Assembly (NCBI RefSeq): GCF_036002945.1
Contig: NZ_CP108529.1
Coordinates: 5,575,001-5,639,000 of the forward strand
DNA: 64,000 nucleotides
Direction of reading: 5' to 3'
Origin: Streptomyces sp. NBC_01224
Lineage (GTDB): Bacteria; Actinomycetota; Actinomycetes; Streptomycetales; Streptomycetaceae
Shown: positions 54,528 through 63,495 of the stretch, piece by piece
Layout of the letters: the number at the start of each line of letters is the position of its first letter
How positions within the stretch are numbered: position 1 is the stretch's first letter
Position numbers and translations under genes: made by a program
The notes under the pieces: generated by a model
What the model was told of the DNA's origin: nothing
Seen by the model: the letters and a program-made list of their open reading frames with translations, nothing else
Databases searched by the model: none

Positions 54528-54605
54528 TACCGCTTCTCGTGTCAACTCCTTGATCGTGATGGGCTCGTGACGTGATGTCAGTGGATGTCCGGACCCGGAG
54601 CCGCT

Positions 54606-57600
54606 TCAGGAGTGGACGGGCCCGAACGGGGCTATCGGCTCGGCGTTCACCGACCTGGCCGCCCGCTCCAGCGCACTGGCCAGCAGCGCCAGGTCCGTCG
54701 GACCGTTGCCCAGTTCGCGGACCGGGCGCCGGGCCGGCGGATCGCCCATCCGCTCCCACTCCAGCGGGACGACGGTGGGGCGCAGGGTCGCCGTACGCGG
54801 AATGCGTCCCGTCACCCTGCCGCCCTGGAACGGTGTCACCCGCCCGTCGGGATGCCCCAGCCGGCCACGTCCGGGTGCCGGAGCCTCCGGTGACGGCGGG
54901 ACGACCGGTGCGTCGAGCACGATACGCAGCCGGGCCCCATGGGCCAGGTCCGTGTCCTCCGTACGGTCCGGGCGGGCGGACGTCGCGACCAGGTGGACGC
55001 CGAGCCGGCCGCCGTCCCTGGCCACGGCCTCCAGGGCCCGTACGACCGACCCCGCGGCCGGGCGGCCGGGGCTGCCGAGCGCCGGGGCGACCAGCGCGTC
55101 GAAGTCGTCGACCAGGACGACGAGCCGGGGCAGCGGGGAGGGGCCGGGGCCCGTGGACCGTGCTGCGGCGGGCCGCAGCCGGAGCGTCCCGCTCATCGGG
55201 GAGTCGAGGTCTCCGCGCTGCTCCGCGGCGCTCGGCGGGCGCTGGCCGGCCATCCGCTGCGCCACCTCGTGCCGGTGGTGCCACTCGGTGAAGTCGTACT
55301 GGCCGAGCAGTTCGGCGCGCCGCTTCAGTTCGCCGCCCAGCGCCTGCGCGAACTCGCGCATCCGTACCGGATCCGAGGCCACCAGGTGTGTGAACACGTG
55401 CGGGAGTTCGGTACAGGGGCGCAGGCTCTCGCCACGCTCGCCACCGGCGCCGTCGACCAGGAGTATGCCCAGCCGGTCGGGCCGGGCTGCCGCGGACAGC
55501 GAGGCGGCGACGGCCCGCAGCAGCTCGGTACGTCCGCTGCCGGTCGGCCCCTCGATGAGGAGGTGGGGTCCCTCCTCCGCCAGATCCACACTGACCGCGC
55601 CCCGGGGCCCGGCCCCGAGCACCACGACGGGCCGCCCGGCGGCCACGGCAGCGGCGCCTTCGGCCCGGGCGGCTGCGGGCATGCCGGTGCCCGTGTTCGC
55701 TTCCACGGCGGTACGTGCGGCTGCCGCTCCGCTCCCGGCGCCCCGCGCCGCGACCGGGGGTGTGTCGCCGCCGCGCGGTCCGCTGACCCGGTTCGAGGTC
55801 CGCCCGGATCCGGCGGAACGGAGACTGTCGGCCCCCTGGACATCACCTCCGCCCCAGGTACCGGACGCGGGAACGGTACGGGAGCTCCGGGTGTCCCCGG
55901 GCGAACTGCCGTAGCGCCCGCCGCCGACACGGGCGGCGCCGGGATACGGGGTGCGTCCGGAACCACCGGTGTCGTGGGCGTCGTCTCGCACGAGGCCGTG
56001 GCCCGCGGTGCCGATGTGGGTGGTGGTCTCGCTGCCGGGGTACGGGGTGCGCCCCGAGCCGGGGGCGTACCCGCCCGCGCGGTCCGGCCCCGGTGCGCCG
56101 CCTGTGCGCTGGGCGCCCACGCGGGGGCCCGCGCCGCGTGGGTACTCCGTGCGTCCCGAACCGCGGGCATCCGCGTCGGCTGCATCCATACCGCCACCGG
56201 CGCCCGCCGGCCCGCCCGCCCAGCGGCCCGAACCGCGGACCGTGGCGCCGGGCTGGTCGTCCGCAGTGGAGGCCCAGCGGGCCATCAGGGATGCCGGGGT
56301 GGCACGCGCCAGGCCCAGTTCGTCCAGCAGCCGGGCGGTCGGCGGGAGCGCGGCCGACGCGGGCCGGCCGTGGGCCGACGTCGAACCCTCCGTACGCAGC
56401 GGGGCCAGCGCCCGGCCGAACCGCTCGGCCCAGTGCGCCGACACCGCGTCCACCGCGGCGACCGTGCCGCGGCCCGCGGCCCGTCCGTCCGCCGTGCGCA
56501 GCAGCCGCAGTGCCGTGGCCACATCACCGCTCAGCATCGCCACCGCCCCGCACTCACGGAACGCGATCGAGGCGTGGCAGGCCGCCTCGTACGTCGCCGC
56601 GACCGGTGAGGTGGGCGTGGCGGCCGGGGTCTCGGCCAGACAGATCAGATGGATTCCGGCAGCGGCACCCGCGGCGGCCAGCCGGGCGGTGTTCTCGCGC
56701 AGCACCGCCGAGCCGGGGTCGCCGTCGACGATCACCACGGTGTACGGGCCCGAGTACTGCCCGGCGGCCTCGGCGACCGTGCTGCGGTCCAGGCTCGCCC
56801 AGCCGGGCCCCAGCGGCCCGTCGTCCAGTCGGCGCACCAGCTCCGTCGTACGGGCGACGGCCTGTTCCCGGTCGTACGCGAGGAGCAGCCGGCAGTCCTG
56901 GCCGTGCATGGGGCGCAGATGGGGCAGCCAGCCGAGCCAGGCCCATTCGCGTCTGCGCTCGTCCGCGCTGCGGGCGCGGTCCGTGCTGATCAGCACGATC
57001 TCCAGATCGGCGGGGGAGTGCAGCGCGGCGAGCTGCGCCACCGCTGAACGGGCGAGTCCGGCCAGCCGGGTCCGCGGACCGGCGAGCCCGAGGGAACCGG
57101 CCTCCCGCAGCCCCACGGTCACCGGCACGGCGGGCAGCTCGGCCCGGTCCGTCGTCCCCAGGCGCACCACGAGCGCCTCCGGGTGCGCGGTGTCGCGCTC
57201 CCACAGCCTGGGGCCGGGTCCGAGCGCGGTAAGCAGCACGGCCGCCGGGTCGGGCCAGATGCTCTCCGCGGCGCATCCCGATGGTGTCGCGGGGGAGGCG
57301 GTGGCCGGGAACGGCAGCTCGGCCGCGCCTGTCCCGTCGGGCGTCGCCTCGTGCACCGGCTCGCCCTTGTTGCCCGCGAGTCTGCGCGCCCAGGCGCCTA
57401 TCCCGCCCCGCCGGGGTGTTCCGTCGCCCGGGAAGCGGGGGGAGCGCTCGGAGGGGGGCTGGCGGGTGTCGGCCCACCCGCCTTCGCCGCTCTCGTACGT
57501 GTGACGGTCGCCGGGCCCCTCGTACGGGGCGGGCCCGGGGCCGGCGGCGGCCGGGGCGTACCCGTGGCCGGAGCCGTACTCCTCGGCGAAGCCGCCATCG

Positions 57601-58265
57601 GCGGCGGCCGCGCCTGCCGTACCGGACACCCGCAGATGCCCCTCGCCGTCCGGGGCCGTCGCCAGCGTCGGCGTACGCGCGCCCGAGGTCAGCCGGAGCG
57701 TCGATTCGCCGAGCCGCAGCAGCGCGCCGGGCTTCAGACGGACCGGGCGGTCGCGGACCTCCGTACCGTCGAGCAGGGTGCCGTTGGTGGAGCCCAGATC
57801 GGCCACCGAGACCAGGCCGTCCTCGGCGACCGTCACGGTGCAGTGCAGCCGGGACACGTCGGGGTCGTCGAGCGGGACGTCCGCGTCGGCGGAGCGGCCG
57901 ATCCGGATCCGGCCGCCGTGCAGCAGATGGACCCCGCCCGCGTCGGGCCCCGCGACCACATGCAGCTGCGCCGGAACGGCGTCGTCCGCCGACTCGTCCT
58001 CGCCCGGGACCTGGAGTGAGAGCACCGCTCCGTCGACCAGCGGGGGCTCACCCAGTGCGCACCGCTGCGCGTCGAGCCGCTCACGCCCGGCGAACAGCAC
58101 CACCGCACCGCTGCCGAGCGAGCCGTCGGGCCCGGAAACGGCCGCGGCCAGATTGGACGCCACCGTGGCGAGCGCCGTCCCCGGCGGGGCGGTGACCAGC
58201 ACGTCGCAGGCGCGCGCCGGAGTCTGGCCGCTGCGCGGCGCGAGGACGGTCAGCCGGATCTGCAT
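54606..58265 (-). CDS. FHA domain and FtsK/SpoIIIE-like ATPase-fold protein with altered Walker motifs
   Basis: 1219 aa. Residues about 1-90: ubiquitin-like/EssC-type N-terminus. FHA domain about 117-195 with IRIGRSADADV, VSRLHC and GSTNGT, the phosphothreonine-binding residues (R124, S138, H141, N161). A first FtsK-like domain (about 330-620) lacks a P-loop. A disordered linker carries four GSGRT-centred repeats (about 700-820). A second FtsK-like domain (about 885-1150) has EGPTGSGRTELL, where the Walker A Lys is Arg (near 911), and Walker B LVVLVDDFDALV (about 1050). No membrane helix. It resembles EccC/EssC organisation, but no type VII genes adjoin. Start ATG 58265. Confidence 0.85.
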   Translation of the reverse strand: MQIRLTVLAPRSGQTPARACDVLVTAPPGTALATVASNLAAAVSGPDGSLGSGAVVLFAGRERLDAQRCALGEPPLVDGAVLSLQVPGEDESADDAVPAQLHVVAGPDAGGVHLLHGGRIRIGRSADADVPLDDPDVSRLHCTVTVAEDGLVSVADLGSTNGTLLDGTEVRDRPVRLKPGALLRLGESTLRLTSGARTPTLATAPDGEGHLRVSGTAGAAAADGGFAEEYGSGHGYAPAAAGPGPAPYEGPGDRHTYESGEGGWADTRQPPSERSPRFPGDGTPRRGGIGAWARRLAGNKGEPVHEATPDGTGAAELPFPATASPATPSGCAAESIWPDPAAVLLTALGPGPRLWERDTAHPEALVVRLGTTDRAELPAVPVTVGLREAGSLGLAGPRTRLAGLARSAVAQLAALHSPADLEIVLISTDRARSADERRREWAWLGWLPHLRPMHGQDCRLLLAYDREQAVARTTELVRRLDDGPLGPGWASLDRSTVAEAAGQYSGPYTVVIVDGDPGSAVLRENTARLAAAGAAAGIHLICLAETPAATPTSPVAATYEAACHASIAFRECGAVAMLSGDVATALRLLRTADGRAAGRGTVAAVDAVSAHWAERFGRALAPLRTEGSTSAHGRPASAALPPTARLLDELGLARATPASLMARWASTADDQPGATVRGSGRWAGGPAGAGGGMDAADADARGSGRTEYPRGAGPRVGAQRTGGAPGPDRAGGYAPGSGRTPYPGSETTTHIGTAGHGLVRDDAHDTGGSGRTPYPGAARVGGGRYGSSPGDTRSSRTVPASGTWGGGDVQGADSLRSAGSGRTSNRVSGPRGGDTPPVAARGAGSGAAAARTAVEANTGTGMPAAARAEGAAAVAAGRPVVVLGAGPRGAVSVDLAEEGPHLLIEGPTGSGRTELLRAVAASLSAAARPDRLGILLVDGAGGERGESLRPCTELPHVFTHLVASDPVRMREFAQALGGELKRRAELLGQYDFTEWHHRHEVAQRMAGQRPPSAAEQRGDLDSPMSGTLRLRPAAARSTGPGPSPLPRLVVLVDDFDALVAPALGSPGRPAAGSVVRALEAVARDGGRLGVHLVATSARPDRTEDTDLAHGARLRIVLDAPVVPPSPEAPAPGRGRLGHPDGRVTPFQGGRVTGRIPRTATLRPTVVPLEWERMGDPPARRPVRELGNGPTDLALLASALERAARSVNAEPIAPFGPVHS

Positions 58266-58456
58266 CGCCGTCAGCGGTCCCTTCTGCGCGGGGCGCCGGG
58301 CAGGGGAAACGCCCTGTGATTCCCCCCACCCGACCCGGACGCGTCGTCCGGTACAGGTTCGTCACGTGCCACAGGGCTCCCTACCCCACAGTCCGTGCTG
58401 AAGGCATCCTCGCACCTGCCACTGACAACACGCCCGGGGGTCACCGCTAAGTGATC

Positions 58457-58485
58457 TTGAAAGGTCGGCTGTGCGCCCATAAGTG
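58457..58485 (+). promoter_or_regulatory. candidate promoter in the 497-nt gap before the kinase pair
   Basis: TTGAAA (58457-58462), 17 nt, TAAGTG (58480-58485). The divergent gap 58266-58762 otherwise shows a small inverted repeat CCTCCTTCAGGAGG (58608-58621) and short unsupported reading frames; no gene is called there. Confidence 0.35.
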
Positions 58486-58762
58486 CCTGCTTGGAACGAT
58501 CTCCGCGGCAGCGCAACCGATCCGGGAGAGCGCCCGGAACGGTTCATCGCACGTGTGTACGACAACCATCCGCCCGGTGTGAGCGTCTTGTTCCGCAACG
58601 GCCGGTACCTCCTTCAGGAGGCAATCGGGCCCGGCGGACAAGGACGGCGACGGCAACCGGGCGGACCCGCCCGACCTCGCCGGTCACCCCACTAGAGTGG
58701 GCCGGAACTCCCGGGGGATCCGGGAGCACCGCAAGCACCACGATCAGCAGGGAGCGCATGAC

Positions 58763-60400
58763 GTGCGGCCGGTAGGCAGCAAGTACCTGCTCGAGGAGCC
58801 GCTGGGACGCGGCGCCACGGGCACCGTCTGGCGTGCCCGCCAGCGGGAGACCGCAGGTGCCGAGGCGGCCGTCGCCGGCCAGCCCGGCGAGACCGTGGCG
58901 ATCAAGGTCCTCAAGGAGGAGCTCGCCAACGACGCGGACGTCGTGATGCGGTTCCTGCGCGAGCGCTCCGTGTTGCTCCGGCTCACCCACGAGAACATCG
59001 TGCGCACCCGCGACCTGGTCGTCGAGGGAGACCTCCTCGCCCTCGTCATGGACCTGGTCGACGGCCCCGACCTGCACCGTTACCTCCGCGAGAACGGCCC
59101 GCTCACCCCGGTCGCCGCCGCGCTCCTCACCGCGCAGATCGCGGACGCGCTCGCCGCCAGCCACGCCGACGGCGTCGTCCACCGCGACCTGAAGCCCGCC
59201 AACGTCCTGCTCGACGAGCGCGACGGCCAGATGCACCCGATGCTCACCGACTTCGGCATCGCGCGCCTGGCCGACTCCCCGGGGCTGACCCGGACCCATG
59301 AGTTCGTCGGCACGCCCGCCTATGTGGCGCCGGAGTCCGCCGAGGGCCGGCCGCAGACGTCCGCGGTCGACATCTACGGCGCGGGCATCCTGCTGTATGA
59401 GCTGGTCACCGGGCGCCCGCCGTTCTCCGGAGGCACCGCCCTCGAAGTCCTGCACCGGCACCTCAGCGAGGAGCCCCGCCGCCCCACCACCGTCCCGGCG
59501 CCGCTGTGGACGGTCATAGAGCGCTGCCTGAGCAAGGACCCCGACCGGCGGCCCAGCGCCGAGAACCTGGCCCGCGGACTGCGTACCGTCGCGGCGGGCA
59601 TCGGCGTGCACGCCAGCTCGGCCCAGATCGCGGCGGCCGACGGTGTGGGCGCCCTGCTCGCACCCGACCCGGCGCCCGCGGCCGTTCCCCAGGCCCCCGG
59701 TGCGGCCGACCCGACGCAGGTGCTGCCCAGCAACGCGGGCTCGTACGATCCGAACGCCGCGACCAGCGTCATGCAGCACGCCCCCGGCCCGGGCGGGCAC
59801 GCCGACCCGACCTCGGTCCTGCCGCCCGTACCGCCGCACCCGGACGGCCCTCCGCAGCCCGAGGGGCCGCACCCCTGGCAGTCCCAGCTCCAGGCGGCCC
59901 GCGATCGCAACGAGCAGACGCAGGTCCAGTACCTCGACCCGAGCGAGGACCCGCTGCGCCGCCGCCCCCAGAGGTCCCAGCCCCAGCAGCAGCCTCAGCG
60001 ACGGCAGCAGCCGCCGCAGCATCAGCAGCAGCCGCAGCAGTACCCCCAGCCCCGGCAGCAGCAGTACCAGCCGCAACCCCAGCATCAGCACCAGCCCCAA
60101 CAGCAGTACCAGCGGCAGCAGTACGCGCCCCCGCAGCCGCCGCCCCAGCAGCCGGCCCCGCGGCAGCCCCGCGAGCCGCGGCAGCGCAGCGCCAACCCGA
60201 TGAAGATTCCCGGCCTCGGCTGCCTCAAGGGGTGTCTGTTCACCCTGGTGCTGCTGTTCGTCGCGGGCTGGCTGATCTGGGAACTGACCCCGCTGCAGGA
60301 CTGGATCGGCCAGGGCAAGAGCTACTGGCAGGCGATCAGTGACGCGGTCTCCAGCGTGACCGACTGGGTCTCGAAACTGGGCGGCAGCAGCGGCTCCTGA
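58763..60400 (+). CDS. Transmembrane serine/threonine protein kinase with Gln/Pro-rich linker
   Basis: 545 aa from GTG 58763 with GGAG 8 nt upstream. Hanks-type kinase about 6-270: Gly loop LGRGATGTVW, Lys48 in VAIKVLK after an unusual insertion (about 28-44), catalytic HRDLKPANVLL (140-150), DFG (163-165), GTPAYVAPE. Then a long disordered Pro/Gln/His-rich linker (about 330-480), one membrane helix (GCLFTLVLLFVAGWLIWEL) and a short external tail with no PASTA domain. Paired with the next kinase, and divergent from an FHA protein that could read its phosphothreonines. By position near prfB it probably corresponds to one of the S. coelicolor PkaA/PkaB pair (from memory). Confidence 0.93.
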   Translation: MRPVGSKYLLEEPLGRGATGTVWRARQRETAGAEAAVAGQPGETVAIKVLKEELANDADVVMRFLRERSVLLRLTHENIVRTRDLVVEGDLLALVMDLVDGPDLHRYLRENGPLTPVAAALLTAQIADALAASHADGVVHRDLKPANVLLDERDGQMHPMLTDFGIARLADSPGLTRTHEFVGTPAYVAPESAEGRPQTSAVDIYGAGILLYELVTGRPPFSGGTALEVLHRHLSEEPRRPTTVPAPLWTVIERCLSKDPDRRPSAENLARGLRTVAAGIGVHASSAQIAAADGVGALLAPDPAPAAVPQAPGAADPTQVLPSNAGSYDPNAATSVMQHAPGPGGHADPTSVLPPVPPHPDGPPQPEGPHPWQSQLQAARDRNEQTQVQYLDPSEDPLRRRPQRSQPQQQPQRRQQPPQHQQQPQQYPQPRQQQYQPQPQHQHQPQQQYQRQQYAPPQPPPQQPAPRQPREPRQRSANPMKIPGLGCLKGCLFTLVLLFVAGWLIWELTPLQDWIGQGKSYWQAISDAVSSVTDWVSKLGGSSGS

Positions 60401-60542
60401 GCCGCCGGTACACCATCAACTCTGTAGCTATATCGACTTCTGCGGGCCAGTTTCCACCGCATTTCGCCCGCAGAAGTGAAGGTTGGCGCCATCCCGGGCA
60501 CTCAACACCCCGATCGACGCGTAACTTTGTCGACCGGGGGTC

Positions 60543-61820
60543 ATGAGCGACGGTCCATCGCCAGCCGCTGAGGGAGCAGTCTTGGCACGGAATATCGGCA
60601 GCCGGTACACCGCCCACCAGATCCTGGGGCGCGGCAGCGCCGGCACGGTGTGGCTCGGCGACGGGCCCGAGGGCCCGGTGGCCATCAAGCTGCTCCGCGA
60701 GGACCTCGCGTCCGACCAGGAGCTCGTGGGCCGCTTCGTCCAGGAGCGCACCGCCCTGCTCGGCCTGGACCATCCGCATGTCGTCGCCGTCCGCGATCTC
60801 GTGGTGGACGGCAACGACCTGGCACTGGTCATGAGTCTGGTACGCGGCACGGACCTGCGCACCCGCCTCGACCGCGAACGCCGTCTGGCGCCCGAGGCCG
60901 CCGTCGCGATCATCGCGGATGTCGCCGACGGCCTGGCCGCCGCGCACGCCGCCGGGGTGGTCCACCGTGACGTCAAGCCGGAGAACATCCTGCTCGACAT
61001 GGAGGGCCCGCTCGGCCCCGGCGGCTCGCACCCGGCGCTGCTCACCGACTTCGGTGTGGCCAAGCTGATCGACACCCCGCGCCGCACCAAGGCCAGCAAG
61101 ATCATCGGTACGCCGGACTATCTGGCCCCCGAGATAGTCGAGGGCCTCCCGCCCCGCGCCGCCGTCGACATCTACGCACTCGCGACGGTCCTGTACGAAC
61201 TCCTGGCCGGCTTCACACCCTTCGGCGGCGGACACCCCGGCGCGGTCCTGCGCCGCCACGTCACGGAGACGGTCGTCCCGCTCCCGGGCATCCCCGACGA
61301 GCTCTGGCAGCTCCTGGTCCAGTGTCTGGCCAAGGCCCCGGCCTCCCGGCTGCGTGCCTCCGAGCTCGCGGCCCGGCTGCGCGAGCAGCTCCCGCAGCTG
61401 GCCGGCATCCCGCCGCTGGACGTGGACGAGCCGGACGTCGAACCGGAACCCCAGAAGTACGACGAGCAGCAGTACACCCCCGCACCCGAGGAACCCCGCC
61501 GCCGCGGCGCGGTCCCCCTGGTCCCCGGCTCGTCCGCCGACTCCAACCGGGACACCCACACGAGCATGCGTGTCCCGGCCCCCGACGAACTCTCCGGCGG
61601 CCCCCGGGGCACGGCCAGGGCCCCGCGCTCCCCGGGCCGGCCCCGCCCGGGCTCGGCCCGCAACAAGTCCGCGGCTGTCCGCAAGCGCCGCCTGACGCTG
61701 GGCGCCGCGGCGCTGGTGCTGGTGGTGGCGCTGGGCGTGGGCGGCTGGCTGGCGCTGGGCGACGACACTGCGGACGCGCCTGCGCAGGACACGAAGAACT
61801 CGGCGCCGGGAACACCCTGA
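60543..61820 (+). CDS. Transmembrane serine/threonine protein kinase
   Basis: 425 aa from ATG 60543; a TTG at 60582 with GGGAG 5 nt upstream, giving LARNIGSRYTAHQILG, is an equally good start. Kinase domain about 22-285: LGRGSAGTVWLG, Lys49 in VAIKLLRED, HRDVKPENILL (141-151), DFG (169-171), GTPDYLAPEIVEG. An acidic then Pro/Arg-rich linker, one membrane helix near 380-405 and a short external tail. No PASTA repeats. It lies 142 nt after the first kinase and 164 nt before prfB; the gaps show no other gene. Confidence 0.93.
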   Translation: MSDGPSPAAEGAVLARNIGSRYTAHQILGRGSAGTVWLGDGPEGPVAIKLLREDLASDQELVGRFVQERTALLGLDHPHVVAVRDLVVDGNDLALVMSLVRGTDLRTRLDRERRLAPEAAVAIIADVADGLAAAHAAGVVHRDVKPENILLDMEGPLGPGGSHPALLTDFGVAKLIDTPRRTKASKIIGTPDYLAPEIVEGLPPRAAVDIYALATVLYELLAGFTPFGGGHPGAVLRRHVTETVVPLPGIPDELWQLLVQCLAKAPASRLRASELAARLREQLPQLAGIPPLDVDEPDVEPEPQKYDEQQYTPAPEEPRRRGAVPLVPGSSADSNRDTHTSMRVPAPDELSGGPRGTARAPRSPGRPRPGSARNKSAAVRKRRLTLGAAALVLVVALGVGGWLALGDDTADAPAQDTKNSAPGTP

Positions 61821-61984
61821 CCCCCCCCGGGGCCCCGCGAGGCGGTTCCCGATGGCTCCGCGGCCGGAGAGTCCCGTGCGCACCCCTTCGCCGTACGGCC
61901 CGGGGACGCGGCGCCCACACGGCCGCGGAGTCGTGATCATGCGGCCCGAGGAATGTCCGCGCCGACAGCCGTTACGCTGGACCC

Positions 61985-63091
61985 GTGGCAGTCGTCGATA
62001 TTTCCGAAGAGCTGAAGTCCCTCTCCTCGACCATGGGGTCGATCGAGGCCGTCCTGGACCTGGATGCGCTGAGGGCGGACATCGCCGCGCTCGAGGAGCA
62101 GGCGGCCGCGCCATCCCTCTGGGACGACCCGGACGCGGCGCAGAAGATCACCAGCAAGCTTTCGCACCTCCAGGCCGAGGTCCGCAAGACCGAGGCCCTC
62201 CGCGGCCGCATCGACGATCTCGAGGTCCTCTTCGAGCTCGCCCAGGACGAGGGCGACGCCGACGCCCTGGCCGAGGCCGAGTCCGAGCTGGAGTCCGTCA
62301 AGAAGGCGCTCGACGAGATGGAGGTCCGTACCCTCCTCTCCGGCGAGTACGACTCCCGCGAGGCCCTGGTCAACATCCGGGCCGAGGCCGGTGGCGTGGA
62401 CGCCGCCGACTTCGCCGAGAAGCTCCAGCGCATGTACATCCGCTGGGCCGAGCGGCACGGCTACAAGACCGAGGTCTACGAGACGTCGTACGCGGAAGAG
62501 GCCGGCATCAAGTCGACCACCTTCGCCGTCCAGATCCCGTACGCCTACGGCACCCTCTCCGTCGAGCAGGGCACCCACCGGCTCGTCCGGATCTCGCCCT
62601 TCGACAACCAGGGCCGCCGCCAGACGTCCTTCGCGGGTGTCGAGGTGCTGCCCGTGGTCGAGCAGACCGACCACATCGAGATCGACGAGTCGGAGCTGCG
62701 CGTCGACGTGTACCGCTCGTCGGGCCCCGGCGGCCAGGGCGTCAACACCACGGACTCCGCGGTGCGCCTGACCCACCTCCCGACCGGCATCGTCGTCTCC
62801 TGTCAGAACGAGCGCTCGCAGATCCAGAACAAGGCGTCCGCGATGAACGTCCTCCAGGCGAAGCTCCTTGAGCGCCGCCGCCAGGAGGAGCAGGCCAAGA
62901 TGGACGCCCTCAAGGGCGACGGTGGCAACTCCTGGGGCAACCAGATGCGGTCCTACGTCCTGCACCCGTACCAGATGGTCAAGGACCTGCGTACGGAGTT
63001 CGAGATCGGCAACCCGGAAGCGGTCTTCAACGGCGAGATCGACGGCTTCCTGGAGGCGGGCATCCGCTGGCGCAAGCAGCGGGAGAAGTAG
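61985..63091 (+). CDS. prfB: Peptide chain release factor 2
   Basis: 368 aa from GTG 61985. Class I release factor reading UGA and UAA: codon-recognition tripeptide SPF (204-206) and the peptidyl-transferase motif GGQ (249-251) in SSGPGGQGVNTTDS. The reading frame is continuous; there is no in-frame TGA near codon 25 and so no autoregulatory +1 frameshift of the E. coli type. No Shine-Dalgarno; TACGCT (61973-61978) ends 6 nt before the GTG, so the mRNA may be leaderless. In Streptomyces the ftsEX genes usually lie downstream. Confidence 0.96.
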   Translation: MAVVDISEELKSLSSTMGSIEAVLDLDALRADIAALEEQAAAPSLWDDPDAAQKITSKLSHLQAEVRKTEALRGRIDDLEVLFELAQDEGDADALAEAESELESVKKALDEMEVRTLLSGEYDSREALVNIRAEAGGVDAADFAEKLQRMYIRWAERHGYKTEVYETSYAEEAGIKSTTFAVQIPYAYGTLSVEQGTHRLVRISPFDNQGRRQTSFAGVEVLPVVEQTDHIEIDESELRVDVYRSSGPGGQGVNTTDSAVRLTHLPTGIVVSCQNERSQIQNKASAMNVLQAKLLERRRQEEQAKMDALKGDGGNSWGNQMRSYVLHPYQMVKDLRTEFEIGNPEAVFNGEIDGFLEAGIRWRKQREK

Positions 63092-63128
63092 GCGGGCCCC
63101 AGCAGTCTGTTGCTGCTTCCTGTTCTTA

Positions 63129-63172
63129 CGGCGGTGCCGGAATCCCGACGGGGTTTCCGGCACCGCCGTTTT
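63129..63172 (+). terminator. prfB terminator
   Basis: 14-bp perfect stem CGGCGGTGCCGGAA (63129-63142) / TTCCGGCACCGCCG (63155-63168), inner CCC/GGG pairing with loop GACG, then TTTT (63169-63172). Confidence 0.9.
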
Positions 63173-63312
63173 CGTCGGGGAGGGGTGCGGGGCGGCACCC
63201 GAAAGGGAGTTGGGGTTCCGAGTTGCGCAGGTGGCGTGGTGAGTGCGTCACAGTCGTGATTCTGAATGAAGGTCAACTGCTATCAAAGCGGTGCACATTG
63301 CACGGAACGGCC

Positions 63313-63341
63313 TTGACGCAGGCCTTAACTGTGGACAGGGT
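63313..63341 (+). promoter_or_regulatory. candidate promoter of the Gly-rich repeat gene
   Basis: TTGACG (63313-63318), 17 nt, CAGGGT (63336-63341). It lies in the 404-nt gap after prfB and would give a leader of about 150 nt. The remainder of the gap (63173-63312) is relatively A/T-rich and shows no gene. Confidence 0.3.
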
Positions 63342-63495
63342 GCTAGGGCAGCATGCGTATGTCTGGGACGGGTGTGAACGGGGGCGGGCGGCGTGACCAC
63401 GGTTCCATGTGGCGCTGTTCGGAGCAAACCCCGCAGAGCCGGGGCCCGCATATGGCTGCTCCACTGACGAGAACAGCTACTGGGGGTAGCAGCAG

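Noticed and set aside
58483..58695. 70-codon frame in the gap before the kinase pair
   Set aside because: No ribosome site, no recognisable domain, Arg/Pro-rich end; treated as noncoding.
61985..62100. Programmed +1 frameshift in prfB
   Set aside because: The frame is continuous from the GTG with no in-frame stop near codon 25.
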